A stretch of DNA of 10,281 nt, taken from Tritrichomonas foetus. Lineage: Eukaryota > Parabasalia > Tritrichomonadida > Tritrichomonadidae. Below, one piece after another: positions 1 to 8,103 of this stretch; position 1 is the stretch's first letter, and each line of letters opens with the position of its first letter. Where the stretch lies: assembly GCA_001839685.1 (NCBI GenBank), contig MLAK01001138.1, positions 1,171 to 11,451 of the forward strand. Direction: 5' to 3'. Below the pieces are notes generated by a model. That model was not told the DNA's origin and did not search any database. It worked only from the letters and a program-made list of their open reading frames with translations. Both the position numbers and the translations under genes were made by a program.

Positions 1-109
1 TTTATAAGGTCTATTATTTTTGCTATAAAGCTTTGCCACCATGTTTTACAAGCTGTATTGATACGTTTTAGTCTTCCCATATTTCTATATACGTAAAAAT
101 AAACGTACA

Positions 110-139
110 TAACCGTTTTCTAACCGTTTTAACCGTCGG
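110..139. repeat. Three close TAACCG repeats, subterminal
   Basis: TAACCGTTTT occurs at 110-119 and 121-130, and TAACCGTCGG follows at 130-139. The reverse complement AAAACGGTTA is found once in the right-hand element at 10083-10092, so the motif is shared by both element ends. Short clustered subterminal motifs are often transposase binding sites; that role is inferred. Confidence 0.55.
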
Positions 140-217
140 ACCACCGCTTCACCTCACCCCTTATACCCCCACCTGACATGTTATATGAAAATTATATCAG
201 ATATAATAGTATATATA

Positions 218-265
218 GGACGGACAGACTGGAGTTGCGCGAAGCGCGAAACGAAAGGATGGTAG
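218..265. repeat. Inverted terminal repeat arm, left (48 bp)
   Basis: Its reverse complement aligns without gaps to 9949-9996, with 41 of 48 positions identical by my hand count. It contains a GC-rich core (GCGCGAAGCGC at 237-247), itself a small inverted repeat that stands out in AT-rich surroundings. It ends in GGATGGTAG directly before a T run. Both arms end at the same base, which marks the likely element boundary. Confidence 0.85.
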
Positions 266-477
266 TTTTTTTTTTTTATTCTAAATGTATTTTCAATATG
301 CTAAGTGCTAGCACAATTTTATTTTAATGAATTATGATCAAATGATGATACTTCTGACACTTTTTTTGAAAATAATTGATAAAATATCGGTTTAACACAA
401 AATAATTTATATTGTTTCTGAAGTATTCAATCATGTTCACAATGTTTCAAACCTATGAAAATTCATTAACAATTATC

Positions 478-495
478 AATTAGTAATTACTAATT
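478..495. repeat. Perfect 18-bp palindrome
   Basis: AATTAGTAATTACTAATT reads the same on both strands. It is wholly A/T except for one central G/C pair on each side. It may be a cruciform or protein-binding site, or a chance product of AT-rich DNA. Confidence 0.6.
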
Positions 496-612
496 ATAAC
501 ATTAGATAAATAAGAGTGCAAAGCGATGCTTACAAGGTATTTTTGATGACCGAAATGTGGCTGCAAGCTATATTCCATATGAAATTGAGAATTTAAAGTA
601 TAGAAAAAAGTA

Positions 613-764
613 GGTTCGAACCGATTTTTAGGGATTTTTGCCAAAGGGTCAACGATTACGGATAAGTCGCTTTTTGGCATTAGTTGGTCGATATAGGTTC
701 GAACCTATTTTTTTCCAATTCAGTTCGGTTCATCCATCATTGAACCATAAAGTAGGTTCGAACC
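613..764. repeat. Three copies of the palindrome GGTTCGAACC
   Basis: The copies are at 613-622, 696-705 and 755-764, each preceded by TA. The middle copy extends to a 16-bp palindrome, ATAGGTTCGAACCTAT, at 693-708. A partial copy (GTTCGAAC) follows at 769-776. The core resembles part of a tRNA B box, but no tRNA fold or A box is evident, so a dispersed or protein-binding motif is more likely. Confidence 0.65.
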
Positions 765-856
765 GGGTGTTCGAACATTTCGGAATCCTTACATAATTCT
801 ACCATATAATTTTTATTTCGAAATAAATAAAATACTCGAGCCGGATGGGTTCTAAC

Positions 857-896
857 TTTTTAATGTTAAATCAGTTATTTCGTTAGTTTTCTCATT
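857..896. repeat. Dispersed repeat, copy A
   Basis: A 15-mer (857-871) and a 20-mer (877-896) each occur exactly, in reverse complement, at 3741-3755 and 3758-3777. The order of the two blocks is swapped between the loci, which fits two pieces of the same tandem array. A looser match continues rightward (ATGAAATTT near 898, GGTTTTTTAG near 915). Confidence 0.7.
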
Positions 897-1229
897 CATG
901 AAATTTGAGTTGAGGTTTTTTAGAAGTGTGCAACCAGCCGTTTACTAAAAAAAGTGAAATTTCTAACTGTAATATTTTCAGAGTACCTGAAAGCTTATAA
1001 AAATGATGTATATTTAGTATTTATGAGGAGGACCATTTATCAAAAAATATTAAAAAGAAATGTATGCTAAAATAATTTCGAGAAGATGAGATTCCTGCAA
1101 TACCAAAAAAAGACAAACCATTGAAAAATTATTTTAGAATTGAGATGTTGGAATATAAACTATTCATAAATTCAATAAGAAAAGTTTCCTTAAACAACCA
1201 GACATACTCAGAATCTTTTTGTTTGTTTT

Positions 1230-1322
1230 NTTTGAGTTTTTGAGAAGNTANNGGATGTTGAGAAATNTGATNANNCCCATTCATATAGTAATAGGAAACT
1301 AANAANAANGAATACCTTTGGN
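1230..1322. other. Patch of ambiguous bases
   Basis: Twelve N calls fall within about 90 bases, including 1230, 1248, 1267, 1272 and 1303-1322. They suggest low read quality or collapsed, unlike repeat copies. Nothing should be inferred from reading frames across this patch. Confidence 0.7.
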
Positions 1323-2149
1323 TAATACTTCCCTGATGTATTTTTTCTTGAATTTAATCTTTCTTTCTAATCTGAAATATCGGAATTGAGTGATTTGATT
1401 TTTTTTTCTATCGTGCATGTCTTTTTCATTTGTCTGATATCGTTTGCTTTGTTGGGTTAATTTTGTCGCATAATTAAATCTATACATTAAAAGAATTCAG
1501 ACTTTATTTGGTCTGATGCTTATATCTCGAGAACGAATCGAACTCTCTGATGTTTTCTGTCTGTTAGTCGATGATATACATGAATCCAAGGCTATCGGAA
1601 AAGTTTAAAAAAAATCTGTAAGAGGTGAAAAATATAGGTGAAAATACATACTCCGGATAATTCTACATATTATCAATATTGTGTGGATATATTGAATATT
1701 TATTGCCTTTGATAAAACAAAATCATATTTAGATAGTTATATAGAATCAATACCTTCTGAATAAAGAAATATCAATTAATTAAAAGATTTAATGATTGAA
1801 TAAATTACCAGTTTTTGTTTGAATAAACGTATGGAATTCTTTCAAACTGAAAGTATGCATTTGAATGAAATTTCGTTTCTCGATAATTCCTAGACAGATT
1901 TCCCCGAAGTATGGCTTATTTTATTATACTACTGCTATATAAGAAGCTGTCAAAATTTGGGAACGATCTGTCGGTGAAAGTTTGGTTGAACACTTCTGGT
2001 TTTTTGAAGCGAAGCTGCAGAAAACCACAACTTATAGGTTTACTTGGACCCGAAAAAATTGTGAGCTGGGGAGTGATGACAGTGGTGGCTTGACATCACA
2101 TGTGACATCGCGAAACCATTCCCTGTTCTTTGACAATCCAATTTTTTTA
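1323..2149. other. Non-coding stretch upstream of the glycosyltransferase gene
   Basis: No gene is recognisable. A minus-strand frame starting at 1487 is lysine/arginine-rich and runs into the N patch. At 1911-2110 two overlapping plus-strand frames are open for about 60 codons each, and this stretch is less AT-rich than its surroundings, so it may be remnant sequence from an old gene or element. The palindrome TCACATGTGA lies at 2096-2105, inside a 7-bp direct repeat TGACATC (2091-2097 and 2103-2109). Confidence 0.5.
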
Positions 2150-2154
2150 TCATT
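2150..2154 (+). promoter_or_regulatory. Possible trichomonad initiator (Inr)
   Basis: TCATT fits the Trichomonas vaginalis initiator consensus TCA-Y-(T/A). It lies about 32 bases before the start codon at 2184, a plausible distance for the short leaders of that organism. The motif is only five bases and occurs often by chance. Confidence 0.35.
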
Positions 2155-2183
2155 GAATAAGATCGTTTGAATGAAATTTTCTC

Positions 2184-3341
2184 ATGATATCCAATTCTCG
2201 CCTTATTCAAAATTTTTTGATTTTTACTTTTATCTATGTTTTCTTTTGTATTTTTCTTTTTCTTCATCCATTAAAGAAGATTCATCATGCGTTATTGCTT
2301 AAAGATTATCCAAAATATTGTCACCTGTTAACAATGTTTCGAAAAGATAATCAAACAAAAAATATTCGACCACTGCTCTTTGAGACGAGTTTTCAAAAGT
2401 GTATTCAACTCCAACAATTACAGTTTTCCCTTCCCTCAACAGAAGATGAAAAAATAAAAATTAAAAAAACAATTGGGATTATCGTGGCTGCACATAATAA
2501 TGGAGAAGTCATCGAAAAAATGATCAATTTTTTGCAAAATGACGATATTTTATTTTTTATTCATTTTTCAAAAAATTGTAATTATTCTCGAAAAATTGAG
2601 TTACCAAATACATACATGCTCCAGAGGCATGATGTCAATTATCCAGGTTTTACTATTGTAACATCGCTTTTATATTGTTATGAAGAAGTGTTAAATTCTC
2701 CATACCATTTTGATTATATTGCGTATATTAGTGGATATTGTTACCCCTTAATTAATTCGCAGACTCTTTTGAATATTTGTCAGCAAACTAAATTGCAAAA
2801 TTTGAATTTTCTACAAATCGTACCTATGACACCAGGATTCTATAACCGATTGAAAAGGTATAGTAATATTGATCATCAAGTTGAAGATTGGATATTTTAC
2901 TTCATTAAAAAAAATTATCCAATTAAAAAAATGCCGTTTAAAGAACTTCATGTAGGACAAAACTGGTGTATGTTGACATATGAAACAATCTTATATATTA
3001 TGGATTTTGTCAACAAAAATCCCGATATTGCCAATTTTTTTTATTTCACTCGCAGCTCTTCGGAACATTTTTTTCATTGTATCCTTGGCAACTCTAAGAT
3101 GAGTACTTTAACCAAAAAGCAATTTGTTTTTTGCTATTGGAAAGGCTCAGAACATGCAGCAAAGCTGACCAGATCTGATATCAAAGTTGCTTATAAAAAT
3201 GGTGCCCTCTTTGCCCGTAAAATAGTTCACGGTTATAACGATGAATTAATTCACGTAATTGAAAATCAAGCGAAAAATTGTCAATACAATGTTGGATTTA
3301 CAAACAATATAACTGATTATAGGCCATATATATGCTCATAA
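2184..3341 (+). CDS. Core-2/I-branching-type glycosyltransferase (GT14-like)
   Basis: The gene encodes a complete 385-residue protein, probably a Golgi or ER type II membrane enzyme that adds a sugar branch (in characterised relatives, beta-1,6-N-acetylglucosamine) to glycans. A hydrophobic anchor lies at residues 10-28, followed by a basic stem. The catalytic domain begins near residue 96 (TIGIIVAAHNN). YISGYCYPL at 181-189 corresponds to the family's LSGxDYPL block, SSSEHFFHCILGNS at 291-304 to SDExFFxTxLxNS, and ALFARKI at 341-347 to the C-terminal LFARK motif. An in-frame TGA at 2172-2174 fixes the start, leaving the ATG at 2184 as first methionine. A TAAA polyadenylation-type signal lies at 3366-3369. 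No frame break is seen. It sits alone among element remnants; whether it is a single-copy host gene or one of a family cannot be told here. The acceptor and exact donor are unknown. Confidence 0.8.
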   Translation: MISNSRLIQNFLIFTFIYVFFCIFLFLHPLKKIHHALLLKDYPKYCHLLTMFRKDNQTKNIRPLLFETSFQKCIQLQQLQFSLPSTEDEKIKIKKTIGIIVAAHNNGEVIEKMINFLQNDDILFFIHFSKNCNYSRKIELPNTYMLQRHDVNYPGFTIVTSLLYCYEEVLNSPYHFDYIAYISGYCYPLINSQTLLNICQQTKLQNLNFLQIVPMTPGFYNRLKRYSNIDHQVEDWIFYFIKKNYPIKKMPFKELHVGQNWCMLTYETILYIMDFVNKNPDIANFFYFTRSSSEHFFHCILGNSKMSTLTKKQFVFCYWKGSEHAAKLTRSDIKVAYKNGALFARKIVHGYNDELIHVIENQAKNCQYNVGFTNNITDYRPYICS

Positions 3342-3619
3342 CTTATCGTCAATTCAGAATTTAGTTAAATTGAAATGTCCAAATGATCGTGGATCACGAT
3401 TTTCCCGCGTACTTAAAATAGTTCGATTTATATCTGAACCGATAGAAAAAAGGATTTATAGGTGCTCCATGATCTTTTTCTACTTTTGTGTCCATAAGCA
3501 TGACCCATTGCCATGAATTTGTGTTTTTTAGATTTTTGTACGAAAACCTTTTTGAAGTCATGTATCCTGCCTTTATGTAGAGTATTTCTCATTCTATGGA
3601 GAATTAGTAGATATATATA
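3342..3619. other. 3' flank of the glycosyltransferase gene, no gene seen
   Basis: There is a small inverted repeat at 3386-3400 (ATCGTG and CACGAT around GAT), about 45 bases after the stop codon. A 75-codon minus-strand frame (3428-3655) runs through the hairpin at 3620-3652 and has no recognisable motif, so I do not call it a gene. Confidence 0.5.
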
Positions 3620-3652
3620 TGTAGTGATTTTTTGCTCAAAAAAATCACTACA
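3620..3652. repeat. Perfect hairpin, 14-bp stem
   Basis: TGTAGTGATTTTTT (3620-3633) pairs perfectly with its inverse at 3639-3652 across a five-base loop (GCTCA). Each arm contains TCACTA or its complement, which fits the trichomonad initiator consensus. It may be a tiny foldback element, the junction of two repeat arms, or a structured transcript end. Confidence 0.75.
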
Positions 3653-3830
3653 CATTAAAAATTAACGAAATCACAAATTTAAACACTAAAAAACCAACAA
3701 AATCATATATGAAAACATTAAAAATTTCATCAAACCCAAAATTTAACATTAAAAACTAATGAGAAAACTAACGAAATCACAAGCTTTCAACCCTGCCATG
3801 GTGTTTTACACCTTGACTAACGAAATCATA
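3653..3830. repeat. Degenerate ~30-bp repeats, includes dispersed repeat copy B
   Basis: ACATTAAAAA recurs three times (starting 3652, 3715 and 3746). TAACGAAATCA recurs three times (near 3663, 3769 and 3818, the last as TAACGAAATCA with a T following). Read on the minus strand, the units approximate GATTTCGTTAATTTTTAATG with 26-32 base spacing and much drift. 3741-3777 contains the exact 15-mer and 20-mer shared in inverted orientation with 857-896. A small hairpin GGTGT-TTT-ACACC lies at 3800-3812. Confidence 0.6.
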
Positions 3831-3935
3831 ATTCCAAAAAATAAATAAACTTTTTCTTCATTAACTTTTTCAATTTATTTTTTCATTACCTCCATCTCAA
3901 TTTTTATATCTATTTAAGCAGAAGACACGGCGGTT

Positions 3936-4124
3936 GAAAAAAAATTGACCTTTCCGATTTTAGACTATATTTATGTATTTTCTCGTCTCATAAAAATGTA
4001 GATCCAAAAGGCGATTTTAAAGCTTCCACTCGCGGAAAGGTATGCTTTAATTCGTTCAATCATGGAAAACAACAATTCTATCCCTATGACTAAAGGTACT
4101 CCGGTTGAAAAAGCTACCAATTAA
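3936..4124 (+). pseudogene. Possible 3' remnant of an unidentified gene
   Basis: One plus-strand frame reads for about 62 codons with a single TAG at 3999-4001. The last 40 codons (4002-4121) have protein-like composition, for example PLAERYALIRSIMENNN followed by a TKGTPVEKATN tail. It ends in TAAA, the overlapping stop and polyadenylation context common in Trichomonas genes. An internal ATG at 4062 would give only 20 residues. It is less AT-rich than its surroundings. I do not recognise the family, and it may be chance. Confidence 0.3.
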
Positions 4125-4435
4125 ATTACATCATTTTGGAATATTGTAAAAAAAAAGAGTTAAAATATTGTAAATTTATTTNTATAAAAGATTTGGTCTT
4201 ACCAAAAGTTGGATACAGATAATTTTTTATTATTACACATATTTCACAATTTTTCAGAATATATTCAAANTTTCNATACATTATTTTGAATANTATCTAG
4301 AANTTATTGATTCACCACTTCTGTTTNAAGTCCCTTTTCTTGGNATCTNGATGGGCGCATGANATTGATATAAATCNTTTATAAATGTATATAAGATACT
4401 GGTATTATGACAAGCTTCATCAATTGGAAGTTTCC
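4125..4435. other. Non-coding stretch with scattered ambiguous bases
   Basis: This lies 3' of the broken transposase at 4436-6612. Ten N calls occur between 4182 and 4377. I compared it by eye with the other flank (6613-6780) and found no convincing terminal inverted repeat, so the ends of that element are undefined. Confidence 0.5.
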
Positions 4436-6612
4436 CTAATATCCACAAATTTGAAATAAGCTTTCAATGATTTTGTCCTCATCACTATCTTTGAGTAATA
4501 TTGATACATATTCATTTTCATCTGAATAGGTAATACCACCTTGGTAGTCTCTAGTTTTCTTTTTTAAATTTATATTCATTTTTTGGAAAAATTTCATACA
4601 TAAATTATACCGTGACACAAAAGTCATAATGGCCTCAAAAGAGTCATTACGCCTACAGCCATTTCTGAGTTGACCATTCATGTGTTCTTCAGTCATTGTC
4701 GATAATCTTGAAAAATTTATGGATCCACCTTTATTCAATTCAAATATCATGACAATGAGTGTATTAGTGGCTCTAATAAGAGCTTCTAATGGGGCAACGT
4801 AAAGAAATTTTTTTCATGATTCACTATCCCAGCTCGTGAAATATATTTTCCTAGATGATGTTTTTCTATTGTATCTATGAATTTTAAATGGATTTTCAAT
4901 GACAACTTCAACATCAATATTCGTGTACTTCGATCAACAACCTCATTCATCACTGCTTCAAACCATAAAGCAACCGGAAGAATGTAAAGGACTTCATGCC
5001 ATGAATTATTGACCATTAATGATTTTACAACCGGTATTGAAAACAGACCAATAGGATAAATATCCTGCATTTTTCCAAGTGAGGTTAAGTCAATGAGAAT
5101 ATCACCGAGGTCAATAGCTTTTTTTATTTTACCAACATCGAGGAAAAAAGATGGATCAGTTGGATGCACAGTGAGAGTATTAAAAATGAGGCTAGATCTC
5201 CGATTCTTTCCATAATGGATAAGATCGGTGATAAAAAGACATTCTGATTGAGTATAAATAGGAACCAAATTAATTATTTGCATTAAATTGAGATTTTTTT
5301 CTTTACTTTCATTTCGCCAAAAGTTATAAAAATCTAAATGATACACTGAATAACCTGAATCACCATCAACACAAGCATATGATACAAAAAAACGTGTTTT
5401 ATTTCGCAAAAATTGAATTAACTGATTTAGATTGATTCGAACATCAGTACCGGCTTGTCCATTTTTATAAGCTAACACATTTAATATAATATTTGGTAAA
5501 TTAATATCATCTAGAGGCATTGCTAATGATATAAACATATCTGAATAAAGTTGAGAGATAGCAGTCTGAGTCAATGATCGGAGTATTTTTAACATTAAAT
5601 CTATTGCATCATTTTTGCTGGAATCACATAATAATGGAAGTTCTTCTTCGTTTTCATAAGAACAGCTATCAGATTCAAAAGAAAAATCAGTCGAATATTC
5701 ACTATTGTCATTGGGCTTTAGTTGATTTTCATGATTAAAATTTTCGCAATCATTTAAATTTTCAAAATTGTTAGAATTTTCACAATTGTTAGGATTTTCA
5801 TCTTCTTCACATAAATGATCTTCTTTTTGACAATCAGAAAATAGTTTAAACGATATGGCATCCACTGCAAGACATATTCGAATTTGATCTTGTCTTTTTG
5901 GATAGTTTATGAAATTCAACATTGTCTCAATTTGGTTCATATCTGTTAAAGCTTCCTTTATTAATTTAACAGAATTACCAAAATTGTCGTATAAAACTGA
6001 ATCACAAGGAAGTGGTAAAAATCTTCGAAGAATTTGATAACCTGCATGAGAATATGTTGATAAAATAAAAGCTAGTTCCTTAGTGATATCACCATAATTA
6101 TGTTTTTTGAAACATGATGATAAATTCTTCAAGAAATCATATATAAGTGTTTTTTGGAAAGAATTAACATCAGGATGAAAATTACAAGGAATAGTTGGTT
6201 GAATGCTATTTTGAATAATATTCGTTGGGAATATCTTATTTTGTAAATTTTTTTCAATTTTATTATACTTGACTTCATCTTCTAATCGCTTAATTTTCTT
6301 ACTCATCCGCATTTTTTGACAAAGGACTGCTGTTTTTTCTTTCAATGTTGCAGTTGAACCGATCAAAATATATAAAGGTTCGTGGTGGACAATATTGAAA
6401 TAGAATTTACGTATCGATTTGTCATCACTTTCGTATTCATTTGGATTCAATGGGCCATCATCAGATAAATCGTCATCATAAAAATAATCTCTCTCTAATA
6501 TCGGCACAGTAAGCGGAACGTTGCATGAAAACTTGTCATGTCGCAGAATAAGGATCTCTTTTTGAATCTCTGGGTCAAGAGCATAAGATTGTGATTTTGG
6601 CGGTATTATCAT
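4436..6612 (-). pseudogene. P-element/THAP9-like DDE transposase, split by one frameshift
   Basis: Two minus-strand frames, 6612-4786 (608 codons) and 4750-4436 (104 codons), belong to one gene of about 725 codons. The second frame is open upstream to about 4815 and continues the protein sense, so one base was gained or lost, most likely in the seven-base A/T run at 4808-4814. Residues 86-125 are charged and look coiled-coil. GYQILRRFLPLPCD at 191-204 resembles the YxxLRxxLxLPS block of P-type transposases. Candidate catalytic aspartates are D251 (CLAVDAIS) and D416 (VDGDSGY); DLIHYGKNRR at 463-472 resembles the P-type DxxHxxKxxR block. After the frameshift, TEEHMNGQLR resembles the ExxFGxxR block of P/THAP9 proteins, with a candidate catalytic glutamate. 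No THAP zinc finger is seen at the N terminus. The start at 6612 has the context ATAAATG. Transposase identity is fairly sure; the exact superfamily is tentative. Confidence 0.62.
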
Positions 6613-6646
6613 TTATGTCCGTTTTTTCAAAATGGAAATAATTTGA

Positions 6647-6652
6647 TAGTGA
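6647..6652 (-). promoter_or_regulatory. Possible initiator (Inr) of the transposase gene
   Basis: On the minus strand this reads TCACTA, which fits TCA-Y-(T/A). It lies about 35 bases before the ATG at 6612. The motif is short, so the support is only position and match. Confidence 0.4.
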
Positions 6653-6691
6653 ATGCACGCAAAACTCTCATATCTTCTTTCACAGTCTATT

Positions 6692-6714
6692 ATTTTCCGG
6701 ATAAGTACCGAAAA
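6692..6714. repeat. Imperfect inverted repeat
   Basis: ATTTTCCGG and CCGAAAAT flank a short ATAAGTA centre, with one unpaired base. It lies about 80 bases upstream of the transposase start, on the side away from the gene. It could belong to the element's end or promoter, but no matching sequence was found at the other flank. Confidence 0.4.
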
Positions 6715-6779
6715 TAAAAAATGAAAAAAATCAAATCGCAATAAAAAAAAATTCAAAAGACAGATTTTTAATTAATTTA

Positions 6780-7440
6780 AACGATAAGAAGCAGACAAGT
6801 GGTATTTCATCATAACTGGATTGTAGGCAAATCGCTTGGTTACAACTCCCGCAAAAACGAAAATCAGATAATTTGCTGTATTGAGTCACGCAGGAAGNGA
6901 AAAAAAAATTAAAGAAGGGCATGCAATATTTATTCACGCGAAAACACTCGAAAATCCGGCAATTAGCGGGGAAGAATTAGCAGATTTACTTTTTAGGTCA
7001 TTAGAACTTAAGGTTAGCTGGCGAACAGTTAACCGGGCCAGGAATGAGCTTCTATTAAATTATAAACCTCCTATCAGATCAGTCCTCCTGACTCAAGCAG
7101 CTACAGAAAAGAGGAGAGTTTGGACGCAACTGCACATAGCCGCTCAAACTAATTGGCGAAATGTGGTATTCACAGATGAGTCATGGTTTATTTTAGGACG
7201 ACATAAAAAGTGGATATGAATAGGGGAGGGATTGGATGGAACTGTAAATCGCAGTTAATTTTCATTGACGGATGTGTCGATTCCGACTACTATGTCAATG
7301 AAATTATTTTAGAAAGTGGCCTCGTTGATGATGCAGATCGGCGCTGAGGTGTTGGAAACTGGCTGTTACAGCAGGACAATTCTGAGACCAGGAAAGACAA
7401 TATATCGTCTCATGAAAGATGTTTAATAATAAAAATCTAT
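6780..7440 (+). pseudogene. Tc1/mariner-type transposase, decayed
   Basis: The best frame (6881-7219) has no ATG; its first residue would be a TTG codon. It ends with NVVFTDESWFILGRHKKWI, the family's first catalytic aspartate block (D codon at 7175-7177). Reading continues in another frame from about 7225 (IFIDGCVDSDYYVNEII, then NWLLQQDN with the second aspartate at 7375-7377). That frame has a TGA at 7345-7347, so there is a frameshift and a stop. The two aspartates are about 67 codons apart, shorter than the roughly 90 usual in the family, which suggests a deletion. The C-terminal PDLNPIE-like block and third acidic residue are absent. A possible helix-turn-helix remnant lies upstream in a third frame (6780-6895), broken by stops and a frameshift near the A run at 6900. 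The element is dead; its terminal repeats were not found. Confidence 0.75.
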
Positions 7441-7564
7441 TAAATTTAACTTTTTCAGGCGGGACACGTCAGATAAAATTTTGCCTTAAAATAAATCAAT
7501 AATTTTATTCCTCCATAAATAAATTTTATTATTATTTATCAATAAAATAATTTTTTATAAATAA

Positions 7565-8047
7565 ATGTCGAGATATAATCTTCCCAATGATGCTAATCGT
7601 GTAAATAGAAATAATAATCCATTAGGATTTTTTCAACCACAAAATAATCAAGTAATACCTGTTCAACAGCGTATAGATCCTGTTCGTAGGGTTCAATACG
7701 TTCCACCGCAAATTCATGAAATATTAATGATGCATCGACCAATTCTTGATTCTGATGATTTCATTGATTTTNCACAAGAACGACCGAATGAATTTCGTAA
7801 TTATGCTCAAGTAATAACATCATTATTTGCCCCGAATGCTTCTCCAGAAGGACAAAACGAATATTTGAAAGAAATGTATAACGTTGATAATTACCATATT
7901 ATTTTTCGTCAAGCTATTTTAGGCTTAATTAAGCAACTTTATTATATTTCTCAACTTCATCCCAACGATGAAGCCATTCAATTAGCCGCTGAACTTGTTG
8001 AAAACTTTGCACTTCAATATTTACCAAAAAATATTGTCGATGAATGA
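7565..8047 (+). CDS. Uncharacterised Maverick-associated protein, 160 residues
   Basis: The frame is complete from ATG (context TAAATG) to TGA, with one ambiguous base at 7772. The first 30 or so residues are rich in asparagine, glutamine and proline and probably disordered. Residues from about 50 to 155 look mostly helical and slightly acidic. No signal peptide or membrane segment is seen, and I do not recognise a family. It is the first of three same-strand genes leading to the packaging ATPase, so a virion or packaging role is a reasonable but unproven guess. It is the only gene of the fragment without a stop or frameshift. Confidence 0.6.
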   Translation: MSRYNLPNDANRVNRNNNPLGFFQPQNNQVIPVQQRIDPVRRVQYVPPQIHEILMMHRPILDSDDFIDFXQERPNEFRNYAQVITSLFAPNASPEGQNEYLKEMYNVDNYHIIFRQAILGLIKQLYYISQLHPNDEAIQLAAELVENFALQYLPKNIVDE

Positions 8048-8103
8048 TTTCAGAATTTTAATTTATTTATTTTTTTGGATTTCATTTTTTTATTCTTTAA
8101 TAA

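Larger units (their letters stand above)
1..277. mobile_element. Left-hand element terminus, runs off the window edge
   Basis: This stretch carries an end sequence repeated in inverted orientation at the other end of the window. The best-conserved part is 218-265, followed inward by a run of 12 T (266-277). Looser similarity continues outward: a CCTGACATG-like block near 172-180, a CCTTATACC-like block near 159-168, and AACCG-type motifs. No coding sequence is visible. The element body must lie to the left of base 1, so its family cannot be fixed. A long-terminal-inverted-repeat DNA transposon (Mutator-like or Maverick type) is the most likely kind, by inference only. Confidence 0.6.
278..1229. 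other. Non-coding stretch with palindromes and repeats
   Basis: No gene is recognisable. The longest minus-strand open frame (480-680, 66 codons) spans short palindromes and shows no motif. Around 1022-1229 one plus-strand frame is open for about 69 codons except for a TAA at 1073-1075; it matches nothing I know and could be chance. Small perfect palindromes include GTGCTAGCAC at 305-314. Other repeats in this stretch are listed separately. Confidence 0.6.

Noticed and set aside
613..622. tRNA gene suggested by a B-box-like GGTTCGA
   Set aside because: No cloverleaf, A box or acceptor stem could be made around any of the three copies.
480..680. 66-codon minus-strand open frame
   Set aside because: It has no recognisable motif, overlaps palindromic repeats, and its length is unremarkable.
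1299..1487. Lys/Arg-rich minus-strand open frame
   Set aside because: It ends in ambiguous bases, has biased low-complexity composition, and matches no family I know.
1911..2170. Two overlapping 60-codon plus-strand frames
   Set aside because: They lie in different frames over the same DNA, one needs a TTG start, and neither shows a domain.
3428..3655. 75-codon minus-strand open frame
   Set aside because: It begins inside a perfect hairpin and contains no recognisable motif.
3653..3790. CRISPR-like array
   Set aside because: The repeats are degenerate, unevenly spaced and AT-rich, and the host is evidently eukaryotic.
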